A program made the translations under genes and the position numbers. Of a stretch of 64,000 nt of DNA, positions 49,844 through 62,084 are shown piece after piece. Each line of letters begins with the position of its first letter. Positions within the stretch are counted from its first letter, which is position 1. Origin of the DNA: Impatiens glandulifera (taxonomy: Eukaryota; Streptophyta; Magnoliopsida; Ericales; Balsaminaceae). Where the stretch lies: positions 28,267,819 through 28,331,818 of the forward strand of contig NC_061868.1 of assembly GCF_907164915.1 (NCBI RefSeq). The letters run 5' to 3'. The notes under the pieces are model-generated. The model did not search any database, was not told the DNA's origin, and saw only the letters and a list, made by a program, of their open reading frames with translations.

Positions 49844-51048
49844 GCCTATGTTTGGTATGGGGTATAATCCTGTAGATAAAATATACTTATATCACTAGTA
49901 AATTAGAATGATTATTTGGTTGAATAATATTTATATATACAGTGTTATTTAGGTATAACTTATACACCATATGAGGTATAAGGTAATACCTATCTAAACC
50001 AGTTACAAGACAATTACAATACTTAATATTATTATTTTATCTTAATTTTATAAAATTATTAAAATTTTAATTTTTTATTATATTTTAAAATATAATAATA
50101 ATAATATAAATTATATCTAAGTATTAATTTAAATTTAACCTTGTTTAATTTTTAAATTTAAATAATAATAAAAATAATTACACAATTACTTATTTTTATT
50201 TAATTTTTTAATTTATATTTTTTGATACATGTAAACAAAAATTATATTATTTTAAGTATAAAATTTTTTAAAGTGATAATTTTTATACATTATTAAATAT
50301 AATGATTAAATATAATGATTAAAAATAATAATAATATTAATTAAATAATAATAATAATAATAATATAAAATTAATTTATAAAATAAAATTGTATTTCATT
50401 ATTAATAAATGATATTTATAGTTAATTAATGATATTATTATTAATTAATATAACTTATATCTATATAATTTATTTCTAAAACTAATTTATAATTATAACA
50501 TTCTAGTTTTAAATATTATTTTATTATTGTTAATATTGTTAATATTTTATTTTATACAAATAATTAATATTTATTTTAATATACAAATATTTATAATAAT
50601 ACGTAAATTTCAAAATTAAATATTAATTAATATATAAATAAATTTTATTTATATAATTATATAAGTTAAATTAAAAGGAATTATATATAAAATAATATAA
50701 ACTATATAATATTATTATTTATTTTAAAAATATATTTTTACAATAATTATAAATATTTTTTTATAAAATTCAATTTAATTAATAATACAAACTACTTATA
50801 ATAAGCATTAAAATAATAATTTAAAATAATTTAAAAAAATATAAAATTAAAATAATCTTTTACACTTTTTACTATTCTTTTATACCACCAACCAAACACA
50901 AAATAATAAAACATATATAATTTATACCTACTTTTTATTCTCAACCAAACACTAATAATCTATATAATTTTACCTCATAATACCTCTTTATAATTTATAC
51001 CCTTACAATTTATACCTATATAACTAATATATTATACAAAATGCTACC
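49844..51048. mobile_element. AT-rich MITE-like insertion (1205 bp) in the 3' LTR, TAA flanks
   Basis: TAA at 49841-49843 and 51049-51051 flank the insert; removing it restores the TCTAACTCCATTAG seen in the 5' LTR near 40381. The ends are GCCTATGTTTGGTATGGGG and, inverted, GGTAGCATTTTGTAT, only partly complementary. Both subterminal parts carry GTTTGGTTG/CAACCAAACAC and GGTATAA words. No coding capacity. The TAA duplication suggests PIF/Harbinger. Confidence 0.72.
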
Positions 51049-51982
51049 TAACTCCATTAGATTTGGTGGTCTAATGGAACTCGCTGCTAGACATTGGCGT
51101 CTAACTCCCTTAGACTTGGCAATCTAATGGAGCACGTCTAATGTCTCGCTTCAGCATCCGTTTAAAGTCAGCATACGTCCACCCACGATTAACTAGTTGT
51201 ACGCTACTCTTGCTCCACTCTTTTGTGCAGTCTAGTACGCCAGTTGTTTGCATCAAATGAATGAACGCCACGTACGCGAATATTCTTCCCACTACTTGTT
51301 CAATGCAAAACAGTTCTAGAAGGATATCTGGTGCACTACCGTTTAGTACGGCCACGATCCATGAGCACAGAGTCTGTTGTACTCTTGTACTATGGGGCTT
51401 TCCAATAGATTCTTGCCACGTGTCCATGAAGAAGATTCGACCATTGATATCCTTCTACTATTTATAGTTGGTCAAGGACAATGGACAAATCACCAATTAT
51501 CCATTACTAAATTGAATACTTTGCTTATTCATTCACTCTTGCACTTATTGATTCCATTCATCTTCCAAGTTCAAGAAAGAAAGAATCAAACTACTGTCTA
51601 GCTGTGAGATTATTGCTAATCATATTGTAAGTTGATAAGATGTTGTTCTGTTCAACAAAGTATTAGCTACTTCTGTAAACTGTATTTAATTCAAAGTATA
51701 TAGTGAAAGCCTTCCGGTTGTTAGAAGAAGGGTAAGAGAGTTTGCTCTGAACATCCATAAACAACTTGGTGTGTTCTTTACCTTATGTCTTTCATCTTTT
51801 ATTGGTGCAAAGCTTCAAACCTAAACAAACAGTTCCGCACTTGAATCATTTCAAGAGTTTGTGAATGTTTGCAAAGAATAGAAAGTGATATTAATCCCTC
51901 ACAAGATTTATAACAATCCGTTTATCTGAAGTTGCTAACAATAGTCAGACTCCCGTCTCTATTGGTTGCACCAATCCTATCA

Positions 51983-52437
51983 TGAGCGTATTTAAGTTGC
52001 TGACACAGTCACTCAGCGCCTCCAGGCTGAAGAGGATGCTGCTATTGAGGCTGCTAAGGCAGCTGCCGATGTTGTTAAAAAGGGGGAAGGTAAAAGTAGA
52101 GGGGGTCAAGCGCTCGTGGCACTCGATCCAAAAGAAAGCCTGCTAGCTTTCAAGCTATTCAAGGAGGTCGTGAAAACGCTCGTGGAGGAAATAGAGGCGG
52201 TGGTGGTGGTGGTCGAAGAGGAGGTCGACTGGAAAAACTTATGTTTGGGGAAAATGGTCTTCCAGACGTTACTCCAAGAGTTAAAAGGGAAGGACCTTCT
52301 ATTTATCATCTTACGTTATGTATTTTTTAATTCTGTTTAAATACATTGGATAATTCTTAAGTTCGTATTCTAAATTGAATTTGTGCTATTCACTTGATTG
52401 TTCTAACTTAGTTTTAACATCATAAAAAAGGGGAAAT
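51983..52437 (+). pseudogene. 3' end fragment of another extra-ORF copy, with PPT
   Basis: It reads RLQAEEDAAIEAAKAAADVVKK, then, with a frame change, a Gly/Arg-rich run (ENARGGNRGGGGGGRRGGR) and VKREGPS, matching the C-terminus at 47400-47577. A PPT (AAAAAAGGGGAAA) ends at 52437, next to an LTR start. It shows the RGG tail and VKREGP motif are conserved between copies. Confidence 0.8.
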
Positions 52438-52605
52438 TGTTGGGTAAATTAAACAATGAAAAGAGAAAATTAATTAAGAAAGAAATAATTAATTAACGTA
52501 AAAGAATATGCACAACATAATTTTGATAATATAGTTTGAACAAAACTAAGTTGGGTTATTTTTCGTTGTGTAGATACAGATCTAAAGAAGACTGTCTATT
52601 TAGAC
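52438..52605 (+). repeat. LTR 5' fragment, plus strand
   Basis: It starts TGTTGGGTAAATTAAAC after a PPT, and resembles the LTR start at 47780 (TTAATTAAC, TTTGATAATATAGTTTGAA). It runs to the TTTAGACGTCGTCTAAC palindrome near 52600, where it meets a minus-strand LTR. Confidence 0.72.
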
Positions 52606-54056
52606 GTCGTCTAACTCTCTTACACACAGTTGAACGCTTACACACACTTCGGTTGATAATAACCCTGTTAGAGGTTGATTATCTAGTTTCTACTCTACGC
52701 AAACCGTCACAAACTCTTGGATGGAGTTCAAGTGCGGAAAAGTTTGTTTCGACTTGAAGCAACACAACATGATTGGAATGATACGAAAAAGGAAAGCACA
52801 AAACACGAAAGATGTTTTATGGATGTTTGGAATAAAAGCTCATACGTCACCCCCTTCTTCTCGACCTTGAGAAGGATATTCACTAGAAGATTTGGTTAAA
52901 TACAACACACTTGTACAACCCAGTCGAACAATCAAGACTTAGTTACTACCTGTTTTTGAACTCCTAGCATACACTCTGTTGAGCATAAACGAATTTTGTC
53001 AACTTACAACACTAACCACTCAAACAGAATAGGTAGTATGTAATACACTTGTAATACTTTTGTAAACTTGGAAGTTTAGGAACTTTCATAGCTTGAGAGA
53101 GCTTGTAAGAAGTTTGTTCAAAAGTTCGTAATCGAAAGGTTATGCCGTCAACGTTGTAAAGAAGATTGTCCTTTGTGTTCTTAAGTAGGTAGGTGCCAAC
53201 GGATATATTTGTTGCTTCAACGGATATGTCTACTTCATAAGATGTTTGTCTTAATTTTGATTGGTTGAGTTTCAGAATAGTACATCAGGGAGGATCCTCT
53301 TGATCTTGTCTGTACTTGGATGATAATAAGTCAAGATATTCATTAATGTGATTGCAGCGAGTGGCTTATAGGTTTGAATTTTCTTTGATTCTTTTATCAT
53401 AGCTTTGTTGCTGTAGAGAGATCTTCATCAGTCTTTGCACTCAAATGGAAAAAATTATCTTGGGAAGTATAAAGTTGACGTCTGCATTTGCCGGAAGCGT
53501 CCTTATATATTACCAAGGCTAGTAAAGTATAAGATGTATAAAAAGTCAGAAACGCTTCAATAAAATGCCGATTCAGAAGCGTGTTTATATAAAATCGATT
53601 ATATAAAATACCGGACGCGTGCTTTGCAAAAATCCGATTTGCAAAATACCAGATTCGTCTTGTAAAAATATCGAACATATATAAAGTCGGATACGTGTTT
53701 GTAAAATACCGATTTTACAAACTACCGACTTCATAAAATACCGGCTAAGCTTCTTCATAAAATAACGACTTCAAATAAAATACCGGCTACGCGTCTTCAT
53801 AAATTGCCAATTTCATAAAATGCCGACTTAAAATAAAATATCGGCTACGCGTATTCATAAAATGCCGATTTTAAATAAAACCGAAAGTGCCTTTTGTGAA
53901 ATGCCGGACTTGATCAAATTCCATCTTTAATTAAATGTCGAACATCTTTTTCTTTTCCGGTTTTCTTTAATCTGCACAAGATTAATTTAACACAATTAAG
54001 TTCTTATTTAATATAGTTAATTAATACTTATACTTAATTAACTATTTTTACTTAAC
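52606..54056 (-). repeat. LTR on the minus strand, 3' end truncated
   Basis: From 52690 it matches the minus-strand LTR at 5327-6585 (GAGTTCAAGTGCGGAA, GATGTTTGGAATAAAAGC, CACCCCCTTCTTCTCGAC). Its minus-strand start TGTTAAGTAAAAATAG is preceded by the PPT ATCAAAAAGGGAGAAAT (54057-54073 region). In place of TTAGAC units it holds an array at about 53560-53930 of AAAATACCGGCTACGCGTCTTCAT-type units. Confidence 0.78.
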
Positions 54057-54114
54057 AATTTCTCCCTTTTTGATTATATAAAATAAATATTCAAAACCTG
54101 GTAGTTTTATAATT

Positions 54115-55549
54115 GTTGGTAAATTATCCTAAGTTAATTAGATAATTTAATCTTACAATTTCTCCCTCGTTGATTATTTAAACTAAATATTCAAAGTCAG
54201 TGATCTATTTCTTATGGAAGCGCAGTTAGACGCGATCTAACTCCTTTAGACATGGTCTAAAGGGAAGCACAGTTAGACGCGGTTTAACTCCTTTAGACGT
54301 GGTTTAAAGGGAAGCGCAATTAGACGCGGTCTAACTTCTTTAGACATGGTCTAAAGGGAAGCGCAATTAGACGCGGTCTAACTCTTTTAGACGTGGTCTA
54401 AAGGAAGCGCAGTTAGACGCGGTCTAACTCCTTTAGAAGTGGTCTAAAGGAAAGCGCAGTTAGACGCGGTCTAACTCCTTTAGACGTGGTCTAAAAGGAA
54501 GCACATTTAGACGTGGTCTAAAGGGAAGCGCAGTTAGACGCGATCTAACTCCTTTAGACGTGGTATAAAGGGAAGCACATTTAGACGCGGTCTAACTCCT
54601 TTAGACGTGGTCTAAAGGGAAGCGCAATTATACGCGGTCTAACCTTCTTAGATGTCTAAAGGGCGTCTAATTACGCATTCAGCTCGTCTGCAGTTATCTT
54701 TTTCAACCGTCTTACAACTTAGCTCCAACAACGAATGAACAATTGCCACGTACTCCAATATTCAAATTGCTCACGATGCATTGTACGTTCCAGTACAACA
54801 GTATATTAAAGGATATTCGTCGCACTACCTGTCTGGTACGACCATAATCACAATGCTCAGTTTGATGTACCTTTGTACTATTGGCGGTCGTCCAACAAAA
54901 GAAGGACACATGTCCATAAAGAAGTTTCGACCGTTGGTGCACTTCAAGTATAAATAGAAGCCCAAGGACAACGGGCGAACAACCGGTTACCAACTTACCA
55001 TCTCTCAGTCATTCTTGCTAGCTTGCTGTATTTTCTCACTACTATCAAGTTATATTCTCTATCTATATCATTGTGTATACATTGTCCAGAGAATATTCTG
55101 TAATTTATATATTATATTTTTTGTGTGAAATCTCAGTGTTGTAAGTTGAACAGAGGGTGTTCTGTTCAACAAAGTTAACTAGAAGTTCAAAAGCAGACAG
55201 TTGTTAAGTCATGTGGTTTCTGACTAGGTCTGTGTAGTGTGTTTTATATCGATCAAAGTTTTCTAGTGAATATCATTCCCGTTGAGAAAGAAGGGGTGAC
55301 GTAGAAATTTTATCTTCGAACATCCATAAAACTCCATGTGTTCTTACTTTCTTCCATTGTCATTCATTAATCTGAATCTTCAAATCCAACAAACGGTTCC
55401 GCACTTGAATCCTTTCAAGAATTTGTGAAAATTTGTGAAGAATAGAAACAAATTTTAATTTCTAATAGAGTTAAAATCGAATTGAAAGTGTATAAACTGT
55501 TCACAATAATCAGACTCAGTCTCTATTGTCAACACCGATCCTAACAATT
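54115..55549 (+). repeat. LTR (about 1435 bp), plus strand, probably solo
   Basis: It starts TGTTGGTAAATTATCC and ends CACCGATCCTAACA. It has the family blocks GGATATTCGTCGCACTACC, AGTTTCGACCGTTGG, GAAGGGGTGACGTAG and GTTCCGCACTTGAATC, and a good TATA box, AAGTATAAATAGAAG (54946-54960). Its array (54210-54670) has GTTAGACGCGGTCTAAC and CTTTAGACGTGGTCTAAAG units. No PBS follows, and the flanks do not match, so the left edge is provisional. Confidence 0.78.
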
Positions 55550-56250
55550 TGAATGATTTAATTTAGTATGTTTAATTTTAATTATGTTAATTATATTTAT
55601 AAAATTAAGTAAAGATAAAATATTTGTGTTATTTTAATATTTATGTAATAAATTTTATTTTAATATTTATATAAAGTATTTTATTTAAATAATTAAAAGT
55701 TATTTATTTAATTTTAATTATATATGTTTTATATTTATAAAATGAAATAATTAATTAGTTTAGAAAGAGAAATATATATTAGTGGATAATTAGTGAGTTT
55801 AGAGATGGAAGTTGTATTTTGAGAGAGTGAATGTAAACGTGGATATTTTAGAAAGAAAAAAAAAAGCAATGAAGTTTTTTTTTTAGAAAATAAAATAGGA
55901 TAACGAATTAAGCATGTAGTCACAAACACACTTAACCATTTCATCAGGCGCAGAACTTGTCGCATCACGGGCTCGAATTCAGGACATTAGTGTGAGAATA
56001 TCTGCATCTTGTTGTCGTTAGATTAAAAGAGTGGATGGAGAAGAGGTTAGGGTAAACATAGAATGGATCCTCAAGTTGTAGGAGGAGTTAGCTTAAGGAT
56101 GTTAAGCTAGTAAATACAGACATCCCAATATTTTACTTTATAAGAAGAACTTTGACAGACATTTGTAATATCAGATCCCTACAATTATGTACCTAAACTA
56201 TTCAGAAGGGAGATGGACTTAGGCATTCGTCGTCTTTTCGTGTCTAAAAT
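55550..56250. other. AT-rich spacer
   Basis: No gene or repeat recognised between the last LTR and the triplication downstream of the ZIP gene. Confidence 0.5.
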
Positions 56251-56460
56251 GTATTGCATGTCCAATGGTAAACATATTAGACAAAACCATATGAAAAGTT
56301 GGATTCATAACTTTTTTCATGTATTGCATGTCCAATGGTAAACATATTAGACAAAACCATATGAAAAGTTGGATTCATAACTTTTTTCATGTATTGCATG
56401 TCCAATGGTAAACATATTAGACAAAACCATATGAAAAGTTGGATTCATAACTTTTTTCAT
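56251..56460. repeat. Perfect 70-bp unit, three copies
   Basis: GTATTGCATGTCCAATGGTA starts at 56251, 56321 and 56391, and the three 70-bp units read identically, ending CTTTTTTCAT at 56460. It lies about 165 bp beyond the stop codon of the minus-strand ZIP gene, so it may be in its 3' UTR or just downstream. Confidence 0.95.
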
Positions 56461-56625
56461 CTCATTTGCCATGGTAATATGGCATGACATTTTGTTTTTA
56501 TTATGTACTGATATTGTGAATTATACATGGGCTCATCCATCATCACAAGAGACTAATTAGCCCTTAAAACACAAACTGGGAAGTAAGTTAAGATACACCG
56601 AAGTTATTATTTCATACACAATCAA

Positions 56626-58440
56626 TCAAGCCCATAAAGCAAGAGAAGACATTAATACAGCTCCAAGAAAAAGTGCAAAATAGGACATCACTTGGAGCTT
56701 CACATTACAACTCATTCTCTTACTCATAAAATCTGCTGCAATCAAGTCAACAAGTGACATATATATCAGAATCCCAGCCGATATAGAGTCCAAGATGCCC
56801 TCGATAACTAGGGCTCTTGGACTGTTATGGTTGTAAGAAGTGGCGATGCCTGTACCCAGAGCGATCCCTGATGGGGTTGTTAGGGCGAAAAAACATGCCA
56901 TTATGGTTGCCTTGAGATTCTTAAACTGGGCTTCGGAAATACAGCCTCCTAGCGCAAACCCTTCGAAGAACTGATGAAATGATAGTGCAGCGATCAAGGG
57001 TCTTATGGTACAAGGGCTTTGCGATACTCCAAGTGACAGACCTATGATGATGGAATGTGATACTATCCCAAGTTCCAATACCTGATAAATGATAGTATAA
57101 ACATAAAACATAAACATGGAAAAAATACCAAGTCCAAAAATATTTTACATGCTTGCACTATTTGGCATGGGAAAATTAATTCCAAGCAACTCAGTATTCA
57201 ATCAACAATCTATTCATTAATCACGTCGTTCAAATCATGAACTAAATACTCTAATGTTTATTTTACTCTAAAATTTTGAATAACATATATCGAAAGGTTA
57301 TTTATAAATAAACACTGGTAATTCAAATAACCCTAGGAGCTTGTTTGATCTTCAGTTTCCTTTGGGGTTTTTTCCCTCCAAAATGTTTTATCATATCAAT
57401 ATCTTTTCAACTATCAAATCACTTAATTCATCATCTAAAATATCATTTAAGTAATTCAACCCAAATAATCCACATTTCATCAATCAAGATTTCTTAAAAT
57501 AATCCTATACAAAACTCAACCCAAAATCAAACAAACTATCATCCTATTGAGAACAAAATTATCATACACAAAATTTAATGGACAAATTGTAACACATTTT
57601 ACCTAGAAGTACTACTTATTTTGACATACTTGATGGAAACATGTTGCTAGATAATCAAATACATTAGTTATAACTTATAAGACAAATAGTAAGATATTTA
57701 GCCTAAACTATCAAGCATTCATAGGATAAACAAATCATCCAAGTGGAAGGATTTTGTACCTGTGAAACCACAACATGCCTCAAGCCATCTTCTTCATCGT
57801 CAACTCCATGCGAGTGTGAGCCGGTTTGATCTTCCAAAAGCTTCTTCTTCAAACTCCCATCACACCCACCATGCCCCTGTGAATGGCTATGCCTATGGTG
57901 AGCAGCATGGGCATGTATACCCACAATATGCATCCCTTCATCTTCATCCTCCCCAATGTCATTCTTCTCCTTCACTTCAACTATGCCAGACTCAGACATG
58001 ACCTCTACCGATTCAACCCTTGTAGGTTGCTTCTCTTGCTTACTTGCATAGTACTGAGTCCCCAAGAAATCTGCTAGCAGAGTTGCTAGGGAAGCGACCA
58101 TGGTAATAAAACCCGAGAATGGAAACTTTGACCACGGGTATTTAGGGAGGCATGGATCGTTTAATGCTGATGTTGCGTCAGGTAACATGTGAACAAAACC
58201 AGTTGCGAGTATGACCCCACCAGCAAACGCCTTCGCAACCACAAAGAGGTTGGAATCTGTCCCAAGGAATCTACTCTTTCTGCCAACCAAAGGTAATGAT
58301 ATCCCCGCTATTCCAGCAATCAGTATGGACGCAATAGCGACCATTTTTAGGATTAAAGCTGCAGATTCGTCACGACATGTCTCTGAATATAATTCGGAGC
58401 TGCTGCCACAACTAACATTCGTGAAGGAGTTCGAAAGCAT
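56626..58440 (-). CDS. ZIP-family zinc/iron transporter (ZIP4/IRT3-like), 2 coding exons
   Basis: Membrane transporter bringing Zn2+ (or Fe2+ and related ions) into the cytosol. Exon 1 is 58440-57760 (227 codons) and exon 2 is 57081-56626 (151 codons plus stop), joined at CAG|GT...AG|GTA in phase 0, giving 378 aa. Membrane segments lie at about 30-52, 64-86 and 108-127. A variable loop (about 130-225) is His-rich ([17 protein letters not shown], then GSHSHG). The TM4 signature [10 protein letters not shown] has His236, and TM5 has [11 protein letters not shown] with His263 and Glu267, the HxxxE metal site. Further segments lie near 280-305, 315-340 and 357-377. The N-terminus has a C..C pair (Cys11, Cys22) but no clear signal peptide before TM1; an upstream exon or start cannot be excluded. 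Neighbours are transposons, so there is no functional context. Confidence 0.93.
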
Positions 58441-60070
58441 CTGATGGAATGAATCTGTTTAGACCAACACTAACTCATCAGAATCATCAAGTTTGACTAG
58501 CTAGAGATACCAAAATTTTCAATTTTTTCCTTGGGGAAATAAATTCATATCCAATGTTCAAAATCACAACATTATTAGCGTAGGATTACGATTAGGAAAG
58601 AACCCATCTTTTCTTCATCAAACAGACAGACAGACAAACACTAGGATAATACAAAATAAACAGGATAAATTGAATAGAATAATCAGCAGCTCGCAAAGAA
58701 GAAATAGAACTATAATTGAATATGAAACCCACCTAAAAAAGCAGGACTTTTGTCTCTAAAATCTCGGTCAGAAAGCAACGGCAAGAGGTCCTGGAGAAGT
58801 AATAACAAATGATTATAAGGGTTTTGATTTGTAGAAATCAAACAAAATATCAAACCTCATTGAAAAACATTCTGAATCTTATATGGCTACGAAAGAATTG
58901 ATTGATTAATTGATTACTATAAAAAGGGGTCTGCGGATGAAGATGACGATGCCCTTAATCTTATCCTGTCGTAAGGAGAACGGCGTGAAGAGATAAATGG
59001 AGAGAGAAATCGAAACAGACAGAAATGAGGAGGGTGAAGGAACAAGAGATGGGAAAGTGTCGACATATTAACAATTTGCAAGGATGGGTGACTCCGTTCA
59101 ATTGGAACCGCCGCGACCTCTTCGAATGAGAATAACCATGAAAGTGTCAACACTTCTATTAAGATTTCTCTTTCTCTAGTGATTATTGATATACAGAAAA
59201 AAAAAAGTTTAGAACAAAATAAAATAAATTTGGCCGTGATCTAAAAAAAATTAGTTTCTATCCAAAATATCACAATTAATTTTTTTTAATACATTTTATA
59301 TTATATTAAATATAAATCAAATTATTTATATTTTTTTTTTACTATTCTAAAATATATTATTACAGTAATTAAGATAATGTTATTTATTTTTTAAAATTTT
59401 ACAATTTCAAATACTTCCACTCATCAACTTGAACACATTTTTATAGGAGTTACAAAGTCTCTACTATAAATATTATGTTGATAAGTTTATTATTTTGATT
59501 TTAACAACATAATTAATTTATTTTGTTAATTGATATTAGGAGTGAAAATCCGAAAATGAATATATTCGAATCCCAAATAGTAATTCAGATTGATTATTTT
59601 AGATTGAATTGAGTTCGGATTGGATTTCATTCAGATTTAATTAAATACGGATTGGATTGGATTGTGAATATCTCAATATCTCAATAGTATATATTTTTCT
59701 TAATTTTATTTATTTCACCTCAATATATTATTAATTTTTAGTTTATTTTCAAAATATTTAGACAATTATTTTTTGTTACAGCAATTAATTATATATATAT
59801 ATATATATATTTATTTATTTTCTTCAGTAACTATTGGATATATAAAATATTATAATATATTTTTAAAAAAAATTAATTATATTTTTATTTTGAATAATTT
59901 TATAAAATTAACAAAATAAAAAAAAGTAAAATAAATAAAATATATTAAACAATTATATAAAAAAATGTTAAATTAAATTATACAAATCATATTCAATCTA
60001 ATTTAAATATTTATTAATCAATATTACGAATTAGATTAATATAATTTGAATTTAATATGAATCGAATAAA
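58441..60070. other. ZIP 5' region, then AT-rich spacer
   Basis: 58441-59160 is the upstream region of the ZIP gene, with purine-rich stretches (GGAGAGAGAAATCG near 59000) that may be leader on the minus strand. A minus-strand frame at 58917-59153 has no recognised domain. 59540-59680 contains GATTGGATT/GAATCC words. The rest is AT-rich. Confidence 0.5.
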
Positions 60071-60074
60071 ATTA

Positions 60075-61085
60075 GGAGTGTTCAACCGGTCGGTTAACCT
60101 GCTAAACGGTTCCGGTTAATACTGTTTTTGGCTTTTATTTTACAAACCGGTTAACCGACCGTTAATGGTATCAATTTTACCGGTTCTAATTCTACTGGTT
60201 TTGATCGATTCTGGCCGGTTAACCGAGTTTAACCAGGAATCAATAATTCAATTTTTTTAAATTAAGTAATAAATTTATAAAAATATTTTTTAAAATTATT
60301 GTTTGCCCTTTCCTATTATACTATTCTCTATCCTTTTCCTTTTTTTTTCTATTATAATATATTATATTATTATAATATAATATAAATATATTATATTATA
60401 ATAATATATTTTATTGATATATTTAGAAATATGTTATAATATATAATTTTATTGTAACAATATAATATATTTTATAGCTATTCTTCTAAGTTTTTATATG
60501 TTCCTTGAGGAAATTCAAATTCATTATGTCTATTAGTCTTTGACCAACTAAGTATAAGCGAATATGATAGAATTCCATTCTCAACCGATAGAACGGGAAG
60601 TAGAATCGATAAATTATAATTTATAACTTTGATTTTAGGTGTTTTCGTATTAAACGTGTTGGAGAGAAAGTTAAAACATAAAGTGAATGTTGAACTTTGA
60701 AGACATCAAGTTTCGATTTGTTTAACTATTTTGATTTTGTTAATTTATAATTCCTAAAAACAATTTTACATATTTTAATGAAATTATTTCAATTTGTTTT
60801 TAATTTATTTTTGTAAAATTTTATATAAATTATAATTTTTTTTTAAAAATTATTCTATAAAAATTATTTATAAAATAACTAATACAAATTATAAAATATA
60901 AAAATATATAATTAAATAATTATCGGTTAAACCGTTAGAAAAATAGGGAAACCGAAAACCGAACCGTTTAACCGGTAAAAAAATGATTAATCGCAACCGC
61001 TAAAACCGGTTAACCAATAAACCGTTAAAATGAAACTGGTTAACTGTCGGTTCGGTTGGGTTACCGGTTTTTACACAGACCTAAA
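60075..61085. mobile_element. Inverted-repeat element rich in ACCGGTTAACC, non-autonomous
   Basis: The left arm (60075-60240: CAACCGGTCGGTTAACC, ACCGGTTAACCG) and right arm (60920-61085: AACCGTTTAACCGG, ACCGGTTAACC, CCGGTTTTTACACAGACC) are inverted relatives around an AT-rich centre. The ends GAGTGTTCAACCGG and, inverted, GGTCTGTGTAAAAACCGG are similar. Flanks look like AAAATTA and TAAATAAAA, so a clean duplication is not shown. A hAT-type foldback is my best guess. Confidence 0.5.
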
Positions 61086-61089
61086 TAAA

Positions 61090-62084
61090 ACGAATTGAAT
61101 TTACCTTTTGTTCACCCAACTAATAAATAAGATGAATATGTTATTTGATTAAATATTATTCTAATATATTAGTTTATATTGATTAATATATTATATATAT
61201 ATTAATAAAACTTGAAAAACTAAATTAGTACAAATAATTATAAGTCAACCAATTAGAGCAAATGTTTGTATTTTATCTAACACTTCAAACTATCTAATAG
61301 AGTGTATAATTATTTAAGAACGTGATTATATATTTTAAAGTTTATCTATATTTATATTAAACAAATTTAATTATATAAACTAACCTAGGATGAAATTTCA
61401 ATCAAATGAATCTTTTATTATTATATAAATCAACTTATTTAAAAATAATTTAGATACAGTTAATCAAATTTATTTTTTAAAACTTCATTTATATTTGAAC
61501 ACAATAAGATAAGATAAGCTTACTCTTATATTTTATTTTCAACAAAAAAAAAGTCTAATCATAGTCATACCCACGTCTCATCTCATGTCCTTATGTCCTT
61601 GTCAAAAACCTATTCTTTAATATTTTTCATTTGTCTATTGATCATAAATCCTTGTTTGGATTGAGTTATATTCTATAATTCCAAATAACTCATTTTTTAA
61701 ATTTATTTTATCAATAATAATTATTTAAATTAAAACATTTTTAATTTAAACTTATTTATACAATATATATTTTAAAATCAAACTATCATTTACTATATCT
61801 ATTTTTTTGTTCAGATTATTTTATAATTAATAGGACTTGTTTGTGTCTTAAAAATGTTTGTAATTTAAAATTTATCTTAATTATTCATTACTAATTTTTT
61901 TAGCACAAATTATTATTTTTTCGTAACATCCATTTTCTTTTTAACTTTTACGTCTATTTTTTTTTAATTATTAGGACTTGTTTGTCTTTTAAATAAAGTT
62001 TTTAGTTTGAAATTTAGTAACTCATGTACTCATAATTAGTTGCATTCTTCACAAAATATATATTTATCTATATATTAATTTTAA
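61090..62084. other. AT-rich spacer
   Basis: No coding region or defined repeat recognised. Confidence 0.5.

Larger units (their letters stand above)
39864..51982 (+). mobile_element. Non-autonomous Copia-like element: LTR, gag, extra ORF, LTR (no pol)
   Basis: Order: 5' LTR (39864-41284), PBS, gag (41339-43115), a region with TTAGAC palindromes and a TATA-like site, a long extra ORF (44060-47577), PPT (47767-47779), and a 3' LTR (47780-51982) that is itself split by a nested LTR and a MITE. No protease, integrase, RT or RNase H was seen. The flanks (AACTA on the left, TGAGC on the right) do not match, and both flanks are pieces of the same extra ORF, so the unit sits in a recombined tandem of related elements. 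Confidence 0.82.
47780..51982 (+). repeat. 3' LTR, split by a nested LTR and a MITE
   Basis: Pieces 47780-47803, 49339-49843 and 51049-51982 together equal the 5' LTR at 39864-41284. It ends CCAATCCTATCA. The third piece keeps the G-box (51417-51422) and the CTATTTATAG TATA-like site at about 51458-51467. Confidence 0.88.

Noticed and set aside
57762..58077. Plus-strand frames rich in His and Leu opposite the ZIP gene
   Set aside because: They are antisense shadows of exon 1; the minus-strand frame has the ZIP signature and splice sites.
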